Source: Cytophagales bacterium (GTDB taxonomy: Bacteria; Bacteroidota; Bacteroidia; Cytophagales; Cyclobacteriaceae). Taken from it: a stretch of DNA of 64,000 nucleotides. Both the position numbers and the translations under genes were made by a program. The notes under the pieces were generated by a model that was not told where the DNA came from, did not search any database, and saw only the letters and a list, made by a program, of their open reading frames with translations. This document shows positions 31,710 to 40,378 of the stretch, piece after piece (the first letter of the stretch is position 1; the number at the start of each line of letters is the position of its first letter). The stretch spans positions 1 through 64,000 of the forward strand of contig DAHVFH010000210.1 of assembly GCA_027317105.1 (NCBI GenBank), written 5' to 3'.

Positions 31710-33467
31710 ATGGAAAAAGTTTCTCTGCCTAAAGGAACCCGCGACTTCGGCCCGACTCAGATGGCCAAGCGGCAATTTATCATTGAATCCATCAAAAGTG
31801 TGTTTCAAAATTACGGATTTCAACCCTTAGAGACTCCCGCCATGGAGAACCTTTCTACCCTTACAGGAAAATATGGTGATGAAGGAGATAAGCTTTTGTT
31901 TAAGATTTTAAATTCAGGACCGGGATCTATCGATGATTTCAAGTCCTTATTTAAGCTTAAAGAAATGGTGAATCAAGGAAGTATTAAGAGCCACCTAAAG
32001 AATATTATTGTTGACTTTTTTGAGAATTTTTACGATAAAATAAAAAATCAAAACCTAATTCAAACAACGGACTCAAGCTATCTTCTATACAGAGATACAA
32101 TTATTAGCGAATTGATCCTTTTTAAAGAGATTTATTTCAAAAAATATCCAAACGAACAGGTAGGATATCTACAGGTTAAAGACCTAATACAGAATGATCG
32201 CAGTTTCATTGCTGAGAAATTAGGAGAAACGCTTTTCAAATCTTTAGGAAAGACTTTTTTCACAGAAAACATTGAGAAAAAATATTTTGATTCTGAAAAT
32301 TTTGACTTTTTTAAAGAAATTTTTAGAGACGCAAGTAATGATATTAGTAACTATCCAGAAATATCCATAATCTCCGAAAAAGGTCTGCGCTACGATCTCA
32401 CTGTTCCCTTCGCTCGCTATGTGGTAATGAACCGCCATGAGATCGCTTTTCCCTTCAAGCGCTATCAAATCCAACCGGTGTGGCGAGCCGATCGTCCGCA
32501 GAAAGGGCGCTATCGTGAATTTTATCAATGCGATGCCGATGTGGTAGGAACTGATTCCTTAGTGTGCGAAGCAGAAATTATCCTCATGATAAAAGACGCG
32601 TTTAAGGCCTTGGGCATTAAAGATTATAGCGTAAAAATTAATCACCGGGCAATCCTATCAGGGTTGGCGCAAATTCTAAAAGCGGAAGGAAATGAGAGCG
32701 CACTCTTTGTAGCGATCGACAAACTCGACAAACTTGGAGAAGAAAAAGTAAAAGAGGAGTTGGCATTAAAAGGATTTGATGAAAGCAGCCTTTCGCTTCT
32801 ATTTGATATCTTAAACTTTAAAGGCAACACGAAACAAAAAATTGATTTCCTCACACAGAAATTTATGAACTCTGAAAAAGGAAAAAAGGGGCTAAGCGAT
32901 TTCACAGAAGTTCTTGCCTTACTTAAAAAATTTGGCGCTAATGAAGATCATGTCGAGTTTGACATTTCTCTTGCCCGGGGTTTGAGTTACTATACTGGCT
33001 GTATCTTTGAAGTGAAGATCAATAAGGTTGGGATCGGCAGTGTAAGCGGTGGCGGTCGTTATGATAACCTCACTGCGGTCTTTGATTCGAAAGAAAAAAG
33101 TTCGGGTGTCGGCTTTTCATTTGGCATCGACCGTATTTATGACGCGATGGAAGAATTGCAGATCTTCCCAGAAAACGCAACGGCTTCTTCAATGGCTTTA
33201 GTGGCGCACCTGGATGAAGAGAGCTTTACCTACGGATTAAAAATCGTGCAATCGTTGCGCGAAAATGGAATTGCAAGTGAGATTTATCCTGACCAAACGA
33301 AGATCAAAAAACAATTGGAGTATGCCGATAAAAAGAAAATACCTTTTGTAATTGTCATTGGTTCTGAGGAGATGAAAACAGGATTGCTAACGCTGAAAAA
33401 AATGCAATCAGGCGAACAACTAAAGTTATCTTTCCAAGAAATTATCAGTAATGTTTCGATCAGATAA
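31710..33467 (+). CDS. hisS: Histidyl-tRNA synthetase with a large in-frame insertion
   Basis: HisRS charges tRNA-His. The protein starts MEKVSLPKGTRDFGP and has motif 2 (F-K-R-Y-Q-I-Q-P-V-W-R-A-D-R-P-Q-K-G-R-Y-R-E-F-Y-Q-C-D), the HisA block L-A-R-G-L-S-Y-Y-T-G, motif 3 (G-V-G-F-S-F-G-I-D-R-I-Y) and a C-terminal anticodon domain. The total is 585 residues, against about 455-460 for relatives. The excess is residues 71-219, between I-L-N-S-G and S-E-K-G-L-R-Y-D-L-T-V-P-F. All catalytic blocks are intact, so the enzyme should work if the insertion loops out. ATG at 31710 is used rather than a TTG two codons upstream. Confidence 0.93.
   Translation: MEKVSLPKGTRDFGPTQMAKRQFIIESIKSVFQNYGFQPLETPAMENLSTLTGKYGDEGDKLLFKILNSGPGSIDDFKSLFKLKEMVNQGSIKSHLKNIIVDFFENFYDKIKNQNLIQTTDSSYLLYRDTIISELILFKEIYFKKYPNEQVGYLQVKDLIQNDRSFIAEKLGETLFKSLGKTFFTENIEKKYFDSENFDFFKEIFRDASNDISNYPEISIISEKGLRYDLTVPFARYVVMNRHEIAFPFKRYQIQPVWRADRPQKGRYREFYQCDADVVGTDSLVCEAEIILMIKDAFKALGIKDYSVKINHRAILSGLAQILKAEGNESALFVAIDKLDKLGEEKVKEELALKGFDESSLSLLFDILNFKGNTKQKIDFLTQKFMNSEKGKKGLSDFTEVLALLKKFGANEDHVEFDISLARGLSYYTGCIFEVKINKVGIGSVSGGGRYDNLTAVFDSKEKSSGVGFSFGIDRIYDAMEELQIFPENATASSMALVAHLDEESFTYGLKIVQSLRENGIASEIYPDQTKIKKQLEYADKKKIPFVIVIGSEEMKTGLLTLKKMQSGEQLKLSFQEIISNVSIR
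31920..32366 (+). other. 149-codon A/T-rich insertion inside hisS
   Basis: Counted by hand the stretch is about 29% GC (129 of 446 bases), while the 60 bases starting at 32401 are 52% and the upstream part of hisS is mid-forties. It is in frame with no stop. The encoded piece is Lys/Phe/Ile/Asn-rich and helical (F-K-L-K-E-M-V, F-F-E-N-F-Y-D-K-I-K), replacing about 25 residues normally present. It lacks the Cys/Ser first residue and His-Asn ending of an intein, and no zinc or nuclease motif is seen. It looks like horizontally acquired coding DNA; origin unknown. Confidence 0.75.
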
Positions 33468-33510
33468 ATTGAATTCCTATGCAAATCGTAAAACATAATC
33501 GATTCCGCCC

Positions 33511-35010
33511 TTGAATCCTACCCATACGATAACCGCTCAAAGTCTCAGTTTTTCTGACTTGGAAGAAGTCCTTAAGGCAGACTCAAAAATTGCGTTATCA
33601 CCATCGTCAAAAAATAAAATTGAACAATGCCGGGCGTACCTCGATGAAAAGCTCTCGACTACCTCTGAACCCATCTATGGAATCAATACAGGTTTCGGAT
33701 CGCTATACAACAAAAATATTCCCAAGGACCAACTTGAAAAGCTTCAGGAAAATTTGGTGATGTCGCACGCCTGCGGCATGGGAGACGAAGTGCCAAAGGA
33801 GATTGTGAAGCTCATGCTTTTTCTAAAAATCCAGTCATTGGCCTATGGTTATTCGGGGGTGCAAACGGAAACGGTAGAACGACTTATTGCGATGTTCAAT
33901 GAAAATATGCTCCCAAAAATTTATGAAATGGGCTCATTGGGTGCTTCGGGTGATTTGGCTCCCTTGGCACATCTTTCCCTTCCTTTGATTGGTTTAGGCG
34001 AAGTTTATTTTCAAGACGAACTCACAAAAAGCGATAAGGTGTTAAAGGTTTTGGGCTGGGGGAAACTCAACCTTAAATCAAAAGAGGGATTAGCGCTACT
34101 CAACGGTACTCAATTTATGAGCGCCTACGGAGTTTGGTGTTTGTTACACGCCAATCGGATATTGAAATTGGGTAATATTATTGGTGCCCTTTCCTTGGAT
34201 GCATTTGATGGCCGCCTTGAGCCTTTCAATGAAAATGTTCATCGTATCCGACCCCATACGGGTCAAATCAAAGTGGCTGCAGAAATACGAAAACTATTGG
34301 AAGGCAGTGCCATCATCAAACAAACTAAAAAGCATGTACAAGACCCCTACTCCTTCCGTTGTATCCCGCAAGTACATGGAGCCAGTGAGGATGTCCTTGA
34401 ATTTGTTTCAAAAACGTTCCTTACTGAAATCAATAGCGTAACTGACAACCCCAATATTTTTTCAGAGCAGGATCAAATTATTTCAGCAGGAAATTTCCAC
34501 GGTCAGCCATTGGCTCTGGCATTAGATTTTCTCTCCATTGCGATGGCTGAGATGGGTAGCATATCGGAACGCAGAACCTATCAGCTGATTTCTGGTTCGA
34601 GGGAACTCCCAAATTACCTTGTGGCAAATCCCGGTATTAACTCAGGCTTGATGATACCCCAATACACAGCAGCATCGTTGGTCAGTCAAAACAAACAACT
34701 TTGCCATCCCGCCTCGGTGGATTCGATTGTCTCCAGCAATGGCCAGGAGGATCACGTGAGTATGGGTGCCAATGCCGCAACTAAAGCCTACCGCGTGGTT
34801 AACAATGTTTATTCCATTCTGGCCATAGAGTTAATTACCTCGGCCCAGGCAATTCATTTTAGGAAGCCGTTAAAAACCTCCCCTTATCTCGAGAACTTTG
34901 TCAATACTTTTAGGGAACAAGTTCCGTTTATAGAAACAGACCGATTGTTGCACGATGACTTGATAAAAGCAACTTGTCTTATTAAAGAAATGAATATTCC
35001 TAACATTTAA
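33511..35010 (+). CDS. hutH: Histidine ammonia-lyase
   Basis: HutH deaminates histidine to urocanate. The 499-residue chain has the MIO-forming Ala-Ser-Gly at residues 145-147 (G-S-L-G-A-S-G-D-L-A-P-L), N-G-T-Q-F-M, R-I-R-P-H-T-G-Q, Q-D-P-Y-S-F-R-C-I-P-Q-V-H-G and S-A-G-N-F-H-G-Q-P. N-L-V-M-S-H-A-C-G-M-G keeps the histidine that points to histidine over phenylalanine or tyrosine as substrate. The start is TTG at 33511. No hutU, hutI or hutG is nearby; the gene follows hisS by 43 bases. Confidence 0.93.
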   Translation: MNPTHTITAQSLSFSDLEEVLKADSKIALSPSSKNKIEQCRAYLDEKLSTTSEPIYGINTGFGSLYNKNIPKDQLEKLQENLVMSHACGMGDEVPKEIVKLMLFLKIQSLAYGYSGVQTETVERLIAMFNENMLPKIYEMGSLGASGDLAPLAHLSLPLIGLGEVYFQDELTKSDKVLKVLGWGKLNLKSKEGLALLNGTQFMSAYGVWCLLHANRILKLGNIIGALSLDAFDGRLEPFNENVHRIRPHTGQIKVAAEIRKLLEGSAIIKQTKKHVQDPYSFRCIPQVHGASEDVLEFVSKTFLTEINSVTDNPNIFSEQDQIISAGNFHGQPLALALDFLSIAMAEMGSISERRTYQLISGSRELPNYLVANPGINSGLMIPQYTAASLVSQNKQLCHPASVDSIVSSNGQEDHVSMGANAATKAYRVVNNVYSILAIELITSAQAIHFRKPLKTSPYLENFVNTFREQVPFIETDRLLHDDLIKATCLIKEMNIPNI

Positions 35011-35077
35011 ATGTTCATGCCTTGAACCGAGCATCCATTCTATGATTAACATCACGATTAACCGATAACATGAAGTT

Positions 35078-37000
35078 GTGAAAAGTACATTTCTATTTAT
35101 TTGGTTTTTTCTCCTGGTAATGGCTGCAGAGGCCCAATACACCAGTCGGCTGGGGCGCTTTTCGGTTGATCAGATTAGAGGCTGCGCTCCGTTTACCATA
35201 AACATAACCTCCACCAGTTTTCCGGGCAACCCGGGGTGCACTGCAGGCACGCCTTGTATTATGAATTTTGATGGTACTGGCGTTTGCCCCGCCCCTGGCA
35301 CAAGTTGTCAAAACGTAATTCAATTCACCTATACTACTCCGGGTACCTACAAACTTTCAGTATTGTATCAAAGCATTGGGGCTGACGATATCACAATCAC
35401 CGTTGATCCCAACATAGCTCCAGCTTTTGATATTTTTAGCTGTGCGGGATCCAAGGTTGAGATCGATATTACCGATAATACCTACGACTCCTACGCGATT
35501 GAATTCAAAAATAATGGCGTCATCAACACTACGATTCCATCGGGAAATAATCAAGTGGCCACCTACAGTTATGGAAGCCCGGGTAGTTACAACATTAGCG
35601 TAAAAGGTAAAAAGCTCAATGCAGCAAATAATTGTAATGCAAAGGTTCAACCCTTTACGGCGATAAACACGCTTCCCACACCATCAATTAGTACGCTGAC
35701 TGCCGTAGATGTCGCTACCTTAAAATTGAATTTTACGCCTCAAAAAAATATTGAATATCATGCTAACATCGCTTTTAACAATGTCGCCAATTTTCAACAA
35801 TACAAGACTTTGTACAGTGTCGATACCTTAACGATTCCAAATCTCGCGATAAATAAAAACTACTATTGTTTTGAAATGAGTTCCTATGATCCTTGTGCCA
35901 ATACCAACACCTACTCAATCCCGGTTTGCAGTCAGGATTTTAGTTTAACCTTTGCCAGCGGAGTTAATCAATTAGGCTGGCAGACATCCAGTCTTGGTAT
36001 TTCCAATATTCAGGTTATCCGCACCAACGCTACTATTAAGTCCTATACCTCCCTTGCTGGCACAGCTACTTCTTACGATGACAACGCCATCATTTGCAAA
36101 ACGAATTATTGTTATCAGTTGGTGAGCAACTATCCTGGCGGAGCAACCAGCACCTCTTTGCAACTTTGTGGAAATTCCTTCTTTATTGATACCCCAACGG
36201 CAATTGATAATACGAGTGCAGTGGTTGGAAACAACGCCCAAGTTGACCTTACCTGGCTTCAAGATCCCGCCTTTAAATCCACTTCTTATAGTGTTTTCCG
36301 CTCACAAAATTCCGTAGCCTACGTATTGAAGGATACAACCTCCGCTCAGAAATATTCTGATGCAAACTATGCCGAAGGATATTGCTACAAAATCAATTAT
36401 GTCGACAACTGCGGCAATGCCAGCACGCAAGGTCTTCCGTCTTGTCCCATGCTATTAAAAGGAACGGCAAATGAAATGAATGATGTCCTCTTACAGTGGT
36501 CAAGTTATGTAGGCTGGAGTAAAGGGGTAAAGAATTATGAAGTCCAAAAATATAATCAACAGGGTCAATTAATTCAAGCCATAAATGTCGGGACTGACAC
36601 AACTTACACCGATAACCAGCTGGACGTTATAAACCAAGTTGTTTTTTACAAAATTGTTGCTACGGCAGTGGAAGCAGGTGTTACGGTATCGGTTTCTAAT
36701 GAAATCAAAATTGTAAAAGGGGTAAACCTCTATTATCCTACTGCTTTTAATCCCGACAGTAAAGTCGCCCAGGTAAATAAAACATTCACCGTAAAAGGTC
36801 ATTTTATCGAAAAACTGGATTTACAGATATTTGACCGTTGGGGCACCATGGTTTTTTCTTCTGACAATAATGAATCCTGGGACGGTAAGCAAAACGGCAC
36901 CAACATGCCGGTGGATACTTATGTCTGGACAGCAGAAGGCACCGACCTAATTGGAAACTATTTTAAGAAATCAGGCACGGTATTCCTTATCAGGAAATAA
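35078..37000 (+). CDS. T9SS-exported protein with type B (CHU_C) sorting domain
   Basis: This 640-residue protein has a signal peptide (to A-E-A-Q), an N-terminal PKD-like domain (G-C-A-P-F-T-I-N-I-T-S-T-S-F-P-G ... T-Y-T-T-P-G-T-Y-K-L-S-V-L-Y), several fibronectin-III/PKD-like segments in the middle, and the C-terminal gliding-motility-associated domain (Y-Y-P-T-A-F-N-P-D-S ... I-F-D-R-W-G-T-M-V-F-S-S ... W-D-G-K ... V-Y-V-like tail ending F-L-I-R-K). That domain targets cargo to the type IX secretion system. The start is GTG; no ATG fits. Unlike the two giants downstream it has no PorP/SprF gene next to it. Binding target unknown. Confidence 0.83.
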   Translation: MKSTFLFIWFFLLVMAAEAQYTSRLGRFSVDQIRGCAPFTINITSTSFPGNPGCTAGTPCIMNFDGTGVCPAPGTSCQNVIQFTYTTPGTYKLSVLYQSIGADDITITVDPNIAPAFDIFSCAGSKVEIDITDNTYDSYAIEFKNNGVINTTIPSGNNQVATYSYGSPGSYNISVKGKKLNAANNCNAKVQPFTAINTLPTPSISTLTAVDVATLKLNFTPQKNIEYHANIAFNNVANFQQYKTLYSVDTLTIPNLAINKNYYCFEMSSYDPCANTNTYSIPVCSQDFSLTFASGVNQLGWQTSSLGISNIQVIRTNATIKSYTSLAGTATSYDDNAIICKTNYCYQLVSNYPGGATSTSLQLCGNSFFIDTPTAIDNTSAVVGNNAQVDLTWLQDPAFKSTSYSVFRSQNSVAYVLKDTTSAQKYSDANYAEGYCYKINYVDNCGNASTQGLPSCPMLLKGTANEMNDVLLQWSSYVGWSKGVKNYEVQKYNQQGQLIQAINVGTDTTYTDNQLDVINQVVFYKIVATAVEAGVTVSVSNEIKIVKGVNLYYPTAFNPDSKVAQVNKTFTVKGHFIEKLDLQIFDRWGTMVFSSDNNESWDGKQNGTNMPVDTYVWTAEGTDLIGNYFKKSGTVFLIRK

Positions 37001-37102
37001 TTATTTAGCTCCAATTCTTTTTTGAAGCCGTTCAAACTTTTTTTGACCGTTATGTAAAAAAGTGACGAAGTCAGGAAATAGAAATAAACTAAATTTTTCC
37101 AT

Positions 37103-38176
37103 TTACGGAGCCTTAAAAACCTCACCGCTCCCAGTGAAATATTCAATGGTAAGCGCATTGCTTGGCCAAAAAGAAATCACGGCAAACCCATTTTGTGAAG
37201 AGGCAAACAATCCATTTTTTATTTTCTTTACCGGACTACTTTTAGAGCCGGCCCCACTGACCACATAGCGCACATTCTCCTTCTCTAAATATTGAAGTGT
37301 ATGTTCATGACCTGAAACATAAATAATTCCTGGAAATTGTGCTAACAAAGGCTGTAGGTCCTGAATAAACATTTTATAAGTCGGATTCGAAGTATCCTGA
37401 ACTCCTCCAAATATTTTGCGATAACCCACATACAAAGAACCCAAAATAGGAAGCGGCAAAATTAATCGGTTGTTGAATCGGGTCAGCGGAAACAAATGAT
37501 CCTGTAAAGTAAAATGGCCACCATGAGGCCCGCCTGTCATCACTGGGTGGTGTGCCGCAACGATAACTTGTTTGTTTTTATTTCGATCCAATATCTCAAT
37601 AAGCTGTTGCCACGCTTGTGATGTTGCCAGAGAAGAACAGCTTTTGGATTTTTCCTTTTGAAAGAACCATTGTGAATCAATAATAACAAGGATCACCTCA
37701 TCCAACAGTTTCACTTCTACAGGGCCCGGACATCCATCGCGCGGTAAAAAATGAATGGACTTGTTGTCAATCGAATCAATAAAGTTCTGTTGGTTTAAAA
37801 TATACTGGCCACCCGCTTTGCCACCTTGCTGCCAATCGTGATTGCCAGGGATAAAATAAGTAGTCGCATTCGTGGCCTTCACCATGTTGATTTGCGACAT
37901 TAAAATATCTTCTGCCAATTTTCGCGACCTGGCTCCTTGTGGGGGCATCCCTATCGGGTAAATATTATCGCCTAAAAAAAGAATCGTCTTTGATCCATCC
38001 AACGAGAGCATTTTTTTAAGTTGGATTTGATACGGCTTGGTTTCAGCAGCCTCTTGTCCAGCATCACCAATCAAGAAGAGCCGATGACTGGGTAATGAAT
38101 CATTTTGCTGGCTGTAACTAACGCGAATAAAACAAAAGGCAAACCCGAGTAGGAATAATTGAGTTTTGATATTCAT
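37103..38176 (-). CDS. Secreted metallophosphoesterase
   Basis: This 357-residue protein has a signal peptide (ending V-S-Y-S-Q). The calcineurin-type metal motifs are in order: L-I-G-D-A-G, F-L-G-D-N-I-Y, G-N-H-D-W-Q-Q-G, H-H-P-V-M-T and S-G-H-E-H, with two-metal ligands Asp, Asn and His all present. This is the purple acid phosphatase/calcineurin-like fold; the substrate is unknown. The ATG at 38176 (MNIKTQ) is chosen over a TTG nine bases upstream. Confidence 0.85.
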   Translation of the reverse strand: MNIKTQLFLLGFAFCFIRVSYSQQNDSLPSHRLFLIGDAGQEAAETKPYQIQLKKMLSLDGSKTILFLGDNIYPIGMPPQGARSRKLAEDILMSQINMVKATNATTYFIPGNHDWQQGGKAGGQYILNQQNFIDSIDNKSIHFLPRDGCPGPVEVKLLDEVILVIIDSQWFFQKEKSKSCSSLATSQAWQQLIEILDRNKNKQVIVAAHHPVMTGGPHGGHFTLQDHLFPLTRFNNRLILPLPILGSLYVGYRKIFGGVQDTSNPTYKMFIQDLQPLLAQFPGIIYVSGHEHTLQYLEKENVRYVVSGAGSKSSPVKKIKNGLFASSQNGFAVISFWPSNALTIEYFTGSGEVFKAP

Positions 38177-38338
38177 CCGCCCCAAAATTAATCATTGAGA
38201 AAATGGGTACAGCATTTCTTTGGGGCATTTCAACGTATGAAAATCAACACGGGCGCGAAGGATCTCAATGGTCACTTCAATAGGAAGCTCCGCTTGAGCT
38301 AATTGCTCCGAAGGGGCTGAAGTCTTGCTTTCCGTTCT

Positions 38339-39217
38339 TTACCCAAACAGATCTGAGCTAAGGTACCGGTCTCCCCTATCGCACACGATAAAAACAATCA
38401 CGCCAGTTTTTATTTCGTTGGCAATTTTTATGGCAGCGCTCAATGCACCTCCGCTACTCATGCCCGCTAATATTCCTTCTTCCCTCGCCAACCTTCGTGT
38501 CATTTCTTTGGCTTCCGATTCACTCACATCCATCACGTGGTCTACACGCTCGCGTTCAAAAATCTTCGGCAAAAATTCGGGCGTCCATCTTCGTATACCC
38601 GGAATACTCGATCCATCCGTGGGCTGCGTGCCTACAATTTGAACACCTGGATTTTTTTCTTTTAAATACCGAGACACTCCCATGATGGTGCCAGTGGTGC
38701 CCATCGCAGAAACAAAGTGAGTTACCAATCCCTTCGTGTCGTTCCATATCTCCGGGCCTGTGGTATTATAATGGGCCTTGTAATTATCAGGGTTGGCAAA
38801 TTGGTTAAGAATAAAATAGCCTTCTTTCGCAGCCATCTGTTCCGCCAACTCGCGCGAGTATTCAATAGTCTTTTGATGAGGCGTTAAGATCACTTTTGCA
38901 CCGTAAGCTTCCATGGCTAGAACTCTTTCGCGGGTGGAGTTATCAGGCATAACCAAAGTCATTTCAAGACCCATAAGACGAGCAATCATGGCTAGCGCAA
39001 TTCCAGTATTGCCACTGGTCGCTTCAATGAGTTGATCGCCTCCTTTTATTTCTCCTCGATCAAGCGCTCCTTTAATCATTCCATAAGCTGCGCGATCTTT
39101 CACGCTCCCCCCAGGATTGTCACCTTCTAATTTTCCATAAATTGTAACCCCTTTGTTAACAGGAATGTGCTGTAATTCTACTAAGGGTGTATGCCCGATA
39201 AGGTCAGTAAGTTTCAT
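38339..39217 (-). CDS. cysM: Cysteine synthase B (O-acetylserine sulfhydrylase)
   Basis: CysM makes cysteine from O-acetylserine and sulfide (or thiosulfate). The 292-residue PLP enzyme begins with the synthase signature I-G-H-T-P-L-V-E-L-Q, then K-L-E-G-D-N-P-G-G-S-V-K-D-R-A-A (PLP lysine), E-A-T-S-G-N-T-G-I-A-L-A-M and the glycine loop G-T-T-G-T-I-M-G-V-S-R. It ends D-R-G-D-R-Y-L-S-S-D-L-F-G, the usual end of the CysM branch. It starts 14 bases after the cysE stop and is cotranscribed with it. Confidence 0.94.
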   Translation of the reverse strand: MKLTDLIGHTPLVELQHIPVNKGVTIYGKLEGDNPGGSVKDRAAYGMIKGALDRGEIKGGDQLIEATSGNTGIALAMIARLMGLEMTLVMPDNSTRERVLAMEAYGAKVILTPHQKTIEYSRELAEQMAAKEGYFILNQFANPDNYKAHYNTTGPEIWNDTKGLVTHFVSAMGTTGTIMGVSRYLKEKNPGVQIVGTQPTDGSSIPGIRRWTPEFLPKIFERERVDHVMDVSESEAKEMTRRLAREEGILAGMSSGGALSAAIKIANEIKTGVIVFIVCDRGDRYLSSDLFG

Positions 39218-39231
39218 TGCAATATCATTTT

Positions 39232-40077
39232 TTAAAGTGGGTTTCTCTCAGCTTTGAAAACAACGAGGTCAGTTTCTTCTGTATCGCCATTGTACATCTT
39301 GGACTGGTAATAAATTTTAGAATTAGGCGGCACACTTCGCGTGAGCCACACGTTTCCTCCAATCACACTATCATGCCCGATAACAGTTTCTCCTCCGAGA
39401 ATAGTTGCCCCTGCATAGATCACCACATGATCCTCAATAGTTGGATGACGTTTCTTTTCAGCATCTATCTTCTCTACACTGAGCGCACCCAAGGTAACCC
39501 CTTGATAAATCTTAACATGGTTGCCGATCACCGTTGTTTCGCCAATGACTACGCCAGTTCCATGATCAATACAAAAATGCTCTCCAATAGAGGCCGCAGG
39601 ATGAATGTCTATTCCCGTTTTACTGTGTGCATGTTCGGTAATCACCCGGGGAATACCTTCTTCGCCTAAGCGATGAAGTTCATGCGCCAACCGATAGGCC
39701 GCAATGGCATAAAATCCAGGGTAAGTGCGCACTACCTCGCTGGTACTTTTAGCCGCTGGATCTCCTTCATACATAGCAATAATATCATGTTCCAACCGAG
39801 CATGAATTTTGGGCAAGGCGCCAAAAAACCGCTTGGCTATTTCATCGGCATCAAATGATTTTTTTCCAGGTGCATGGCGAAGCATTTCTTCCCAATCGTG
39901 CTGGAGCTTTTTAAAATGGGTTTCGAACCCCTCTACCGAACTAAATGATTCAGCCGAAAAATCGGGGAAAAGAGCTCCCAATAACTGCGTAAACACTTGC
40001 GATACCTCAGCAGGGGAAGGGCAGGTGGGGCATGCCTGATGCGACTGATATAATTTCTGCACAAACAATTTATCCAT
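39232..40077 (-). CDS. cysE: Serine O-acetyltransferase
   Basis: CysE acetylates serine with acetyl-CoA, the step before CysM. The 281-residue protein has an N-terminal helical domain, then A-A-Y-R-L-A-H-E-L-H and left-handed beta-helix hexapeptide repeats: G-I-D-I-H-P-A-A-S-I-G, the catalytic F-C-I-D-H-G-T-G-V-V-I-G-E-T, Y-Q-G-V-T-L-G-A and H-P-T-I-E-D-H-V-V-I-Y-A-G-A-T-I-L-G-G. Catalytic His and Asp are present. Its N-terminal part (C-P-T-C-P-S-P) is longer than in E. coli. It forms the two-gene operon cysE-cysM. Confidence 0.92.
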   Translation of the reverse strand: MDKLFVQKLYQSHQACPTCPSPAEVSQVFTQLLGALFPDFSAESFSSVEGFETHFKKLQHDWEEMLRHAPGKKSFDADEIAKRFFGALPKIHARLEHDIIAMYEGDPAAKSTSEVVRTYPGFYAIAAYRLAHELHRLGEEGIPRVITEHAHSKTGIDIHPAASIGEHFCIDHGTGVVIGETTVIGNHVKIYQGVTLGALSVEKIDAEKKRHPTIEDHVVIYAGATILGGETVIGHDSVIGGNVWLTRSVPPNSKIYYQSKMYNGDTEETDLVVFKAERNPL

Positions 40078-40378
40078 AGGTCTTAAATAAGAATTTTACT
40101 AATTAAGTTCAGCTTTTCGCTAATATATAGGGTGATCGGCAGAAATTAATCCTCATCACGGATTCTTTGAGATAAAGTTTAATAAAGACAGCCGTTACAG
40201 CGGATATTTGTCTGGTTTTGCAAAAAATTAACAATTTGTGACAGCGCATTCAAAAAATCAAATACCGTGGTAATACGGGCATTGGCGATGACAACGCACT
40301 TTTAAAATTTCCGTTCTAAAAAATGAATTTTATAAAACACTTGGATGTTGTAACCACAATTCAAAGTAACAGTAAATC
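40078..40378. other. Divergent intergenic region without a gene
   Basis: These 301 bases separate the divergent cysE and old-yellow-enzyme genes. They are A/T-rich with no reading frame of note and no recognisable riboswitch. They must hold promoters of both genes; the only weak hint is ATATTTG at 40207, and I could not place one with confidence. Confidence 0.5.

Noticed and set aside
31920..32366. Intein in hisS
   Set aside because: No Cys/Ser/Thr at the first residue and no His-Asn followed by a nucleophile at the end; the insert is too short for an endonuclease intein and shows no splicing blocks.
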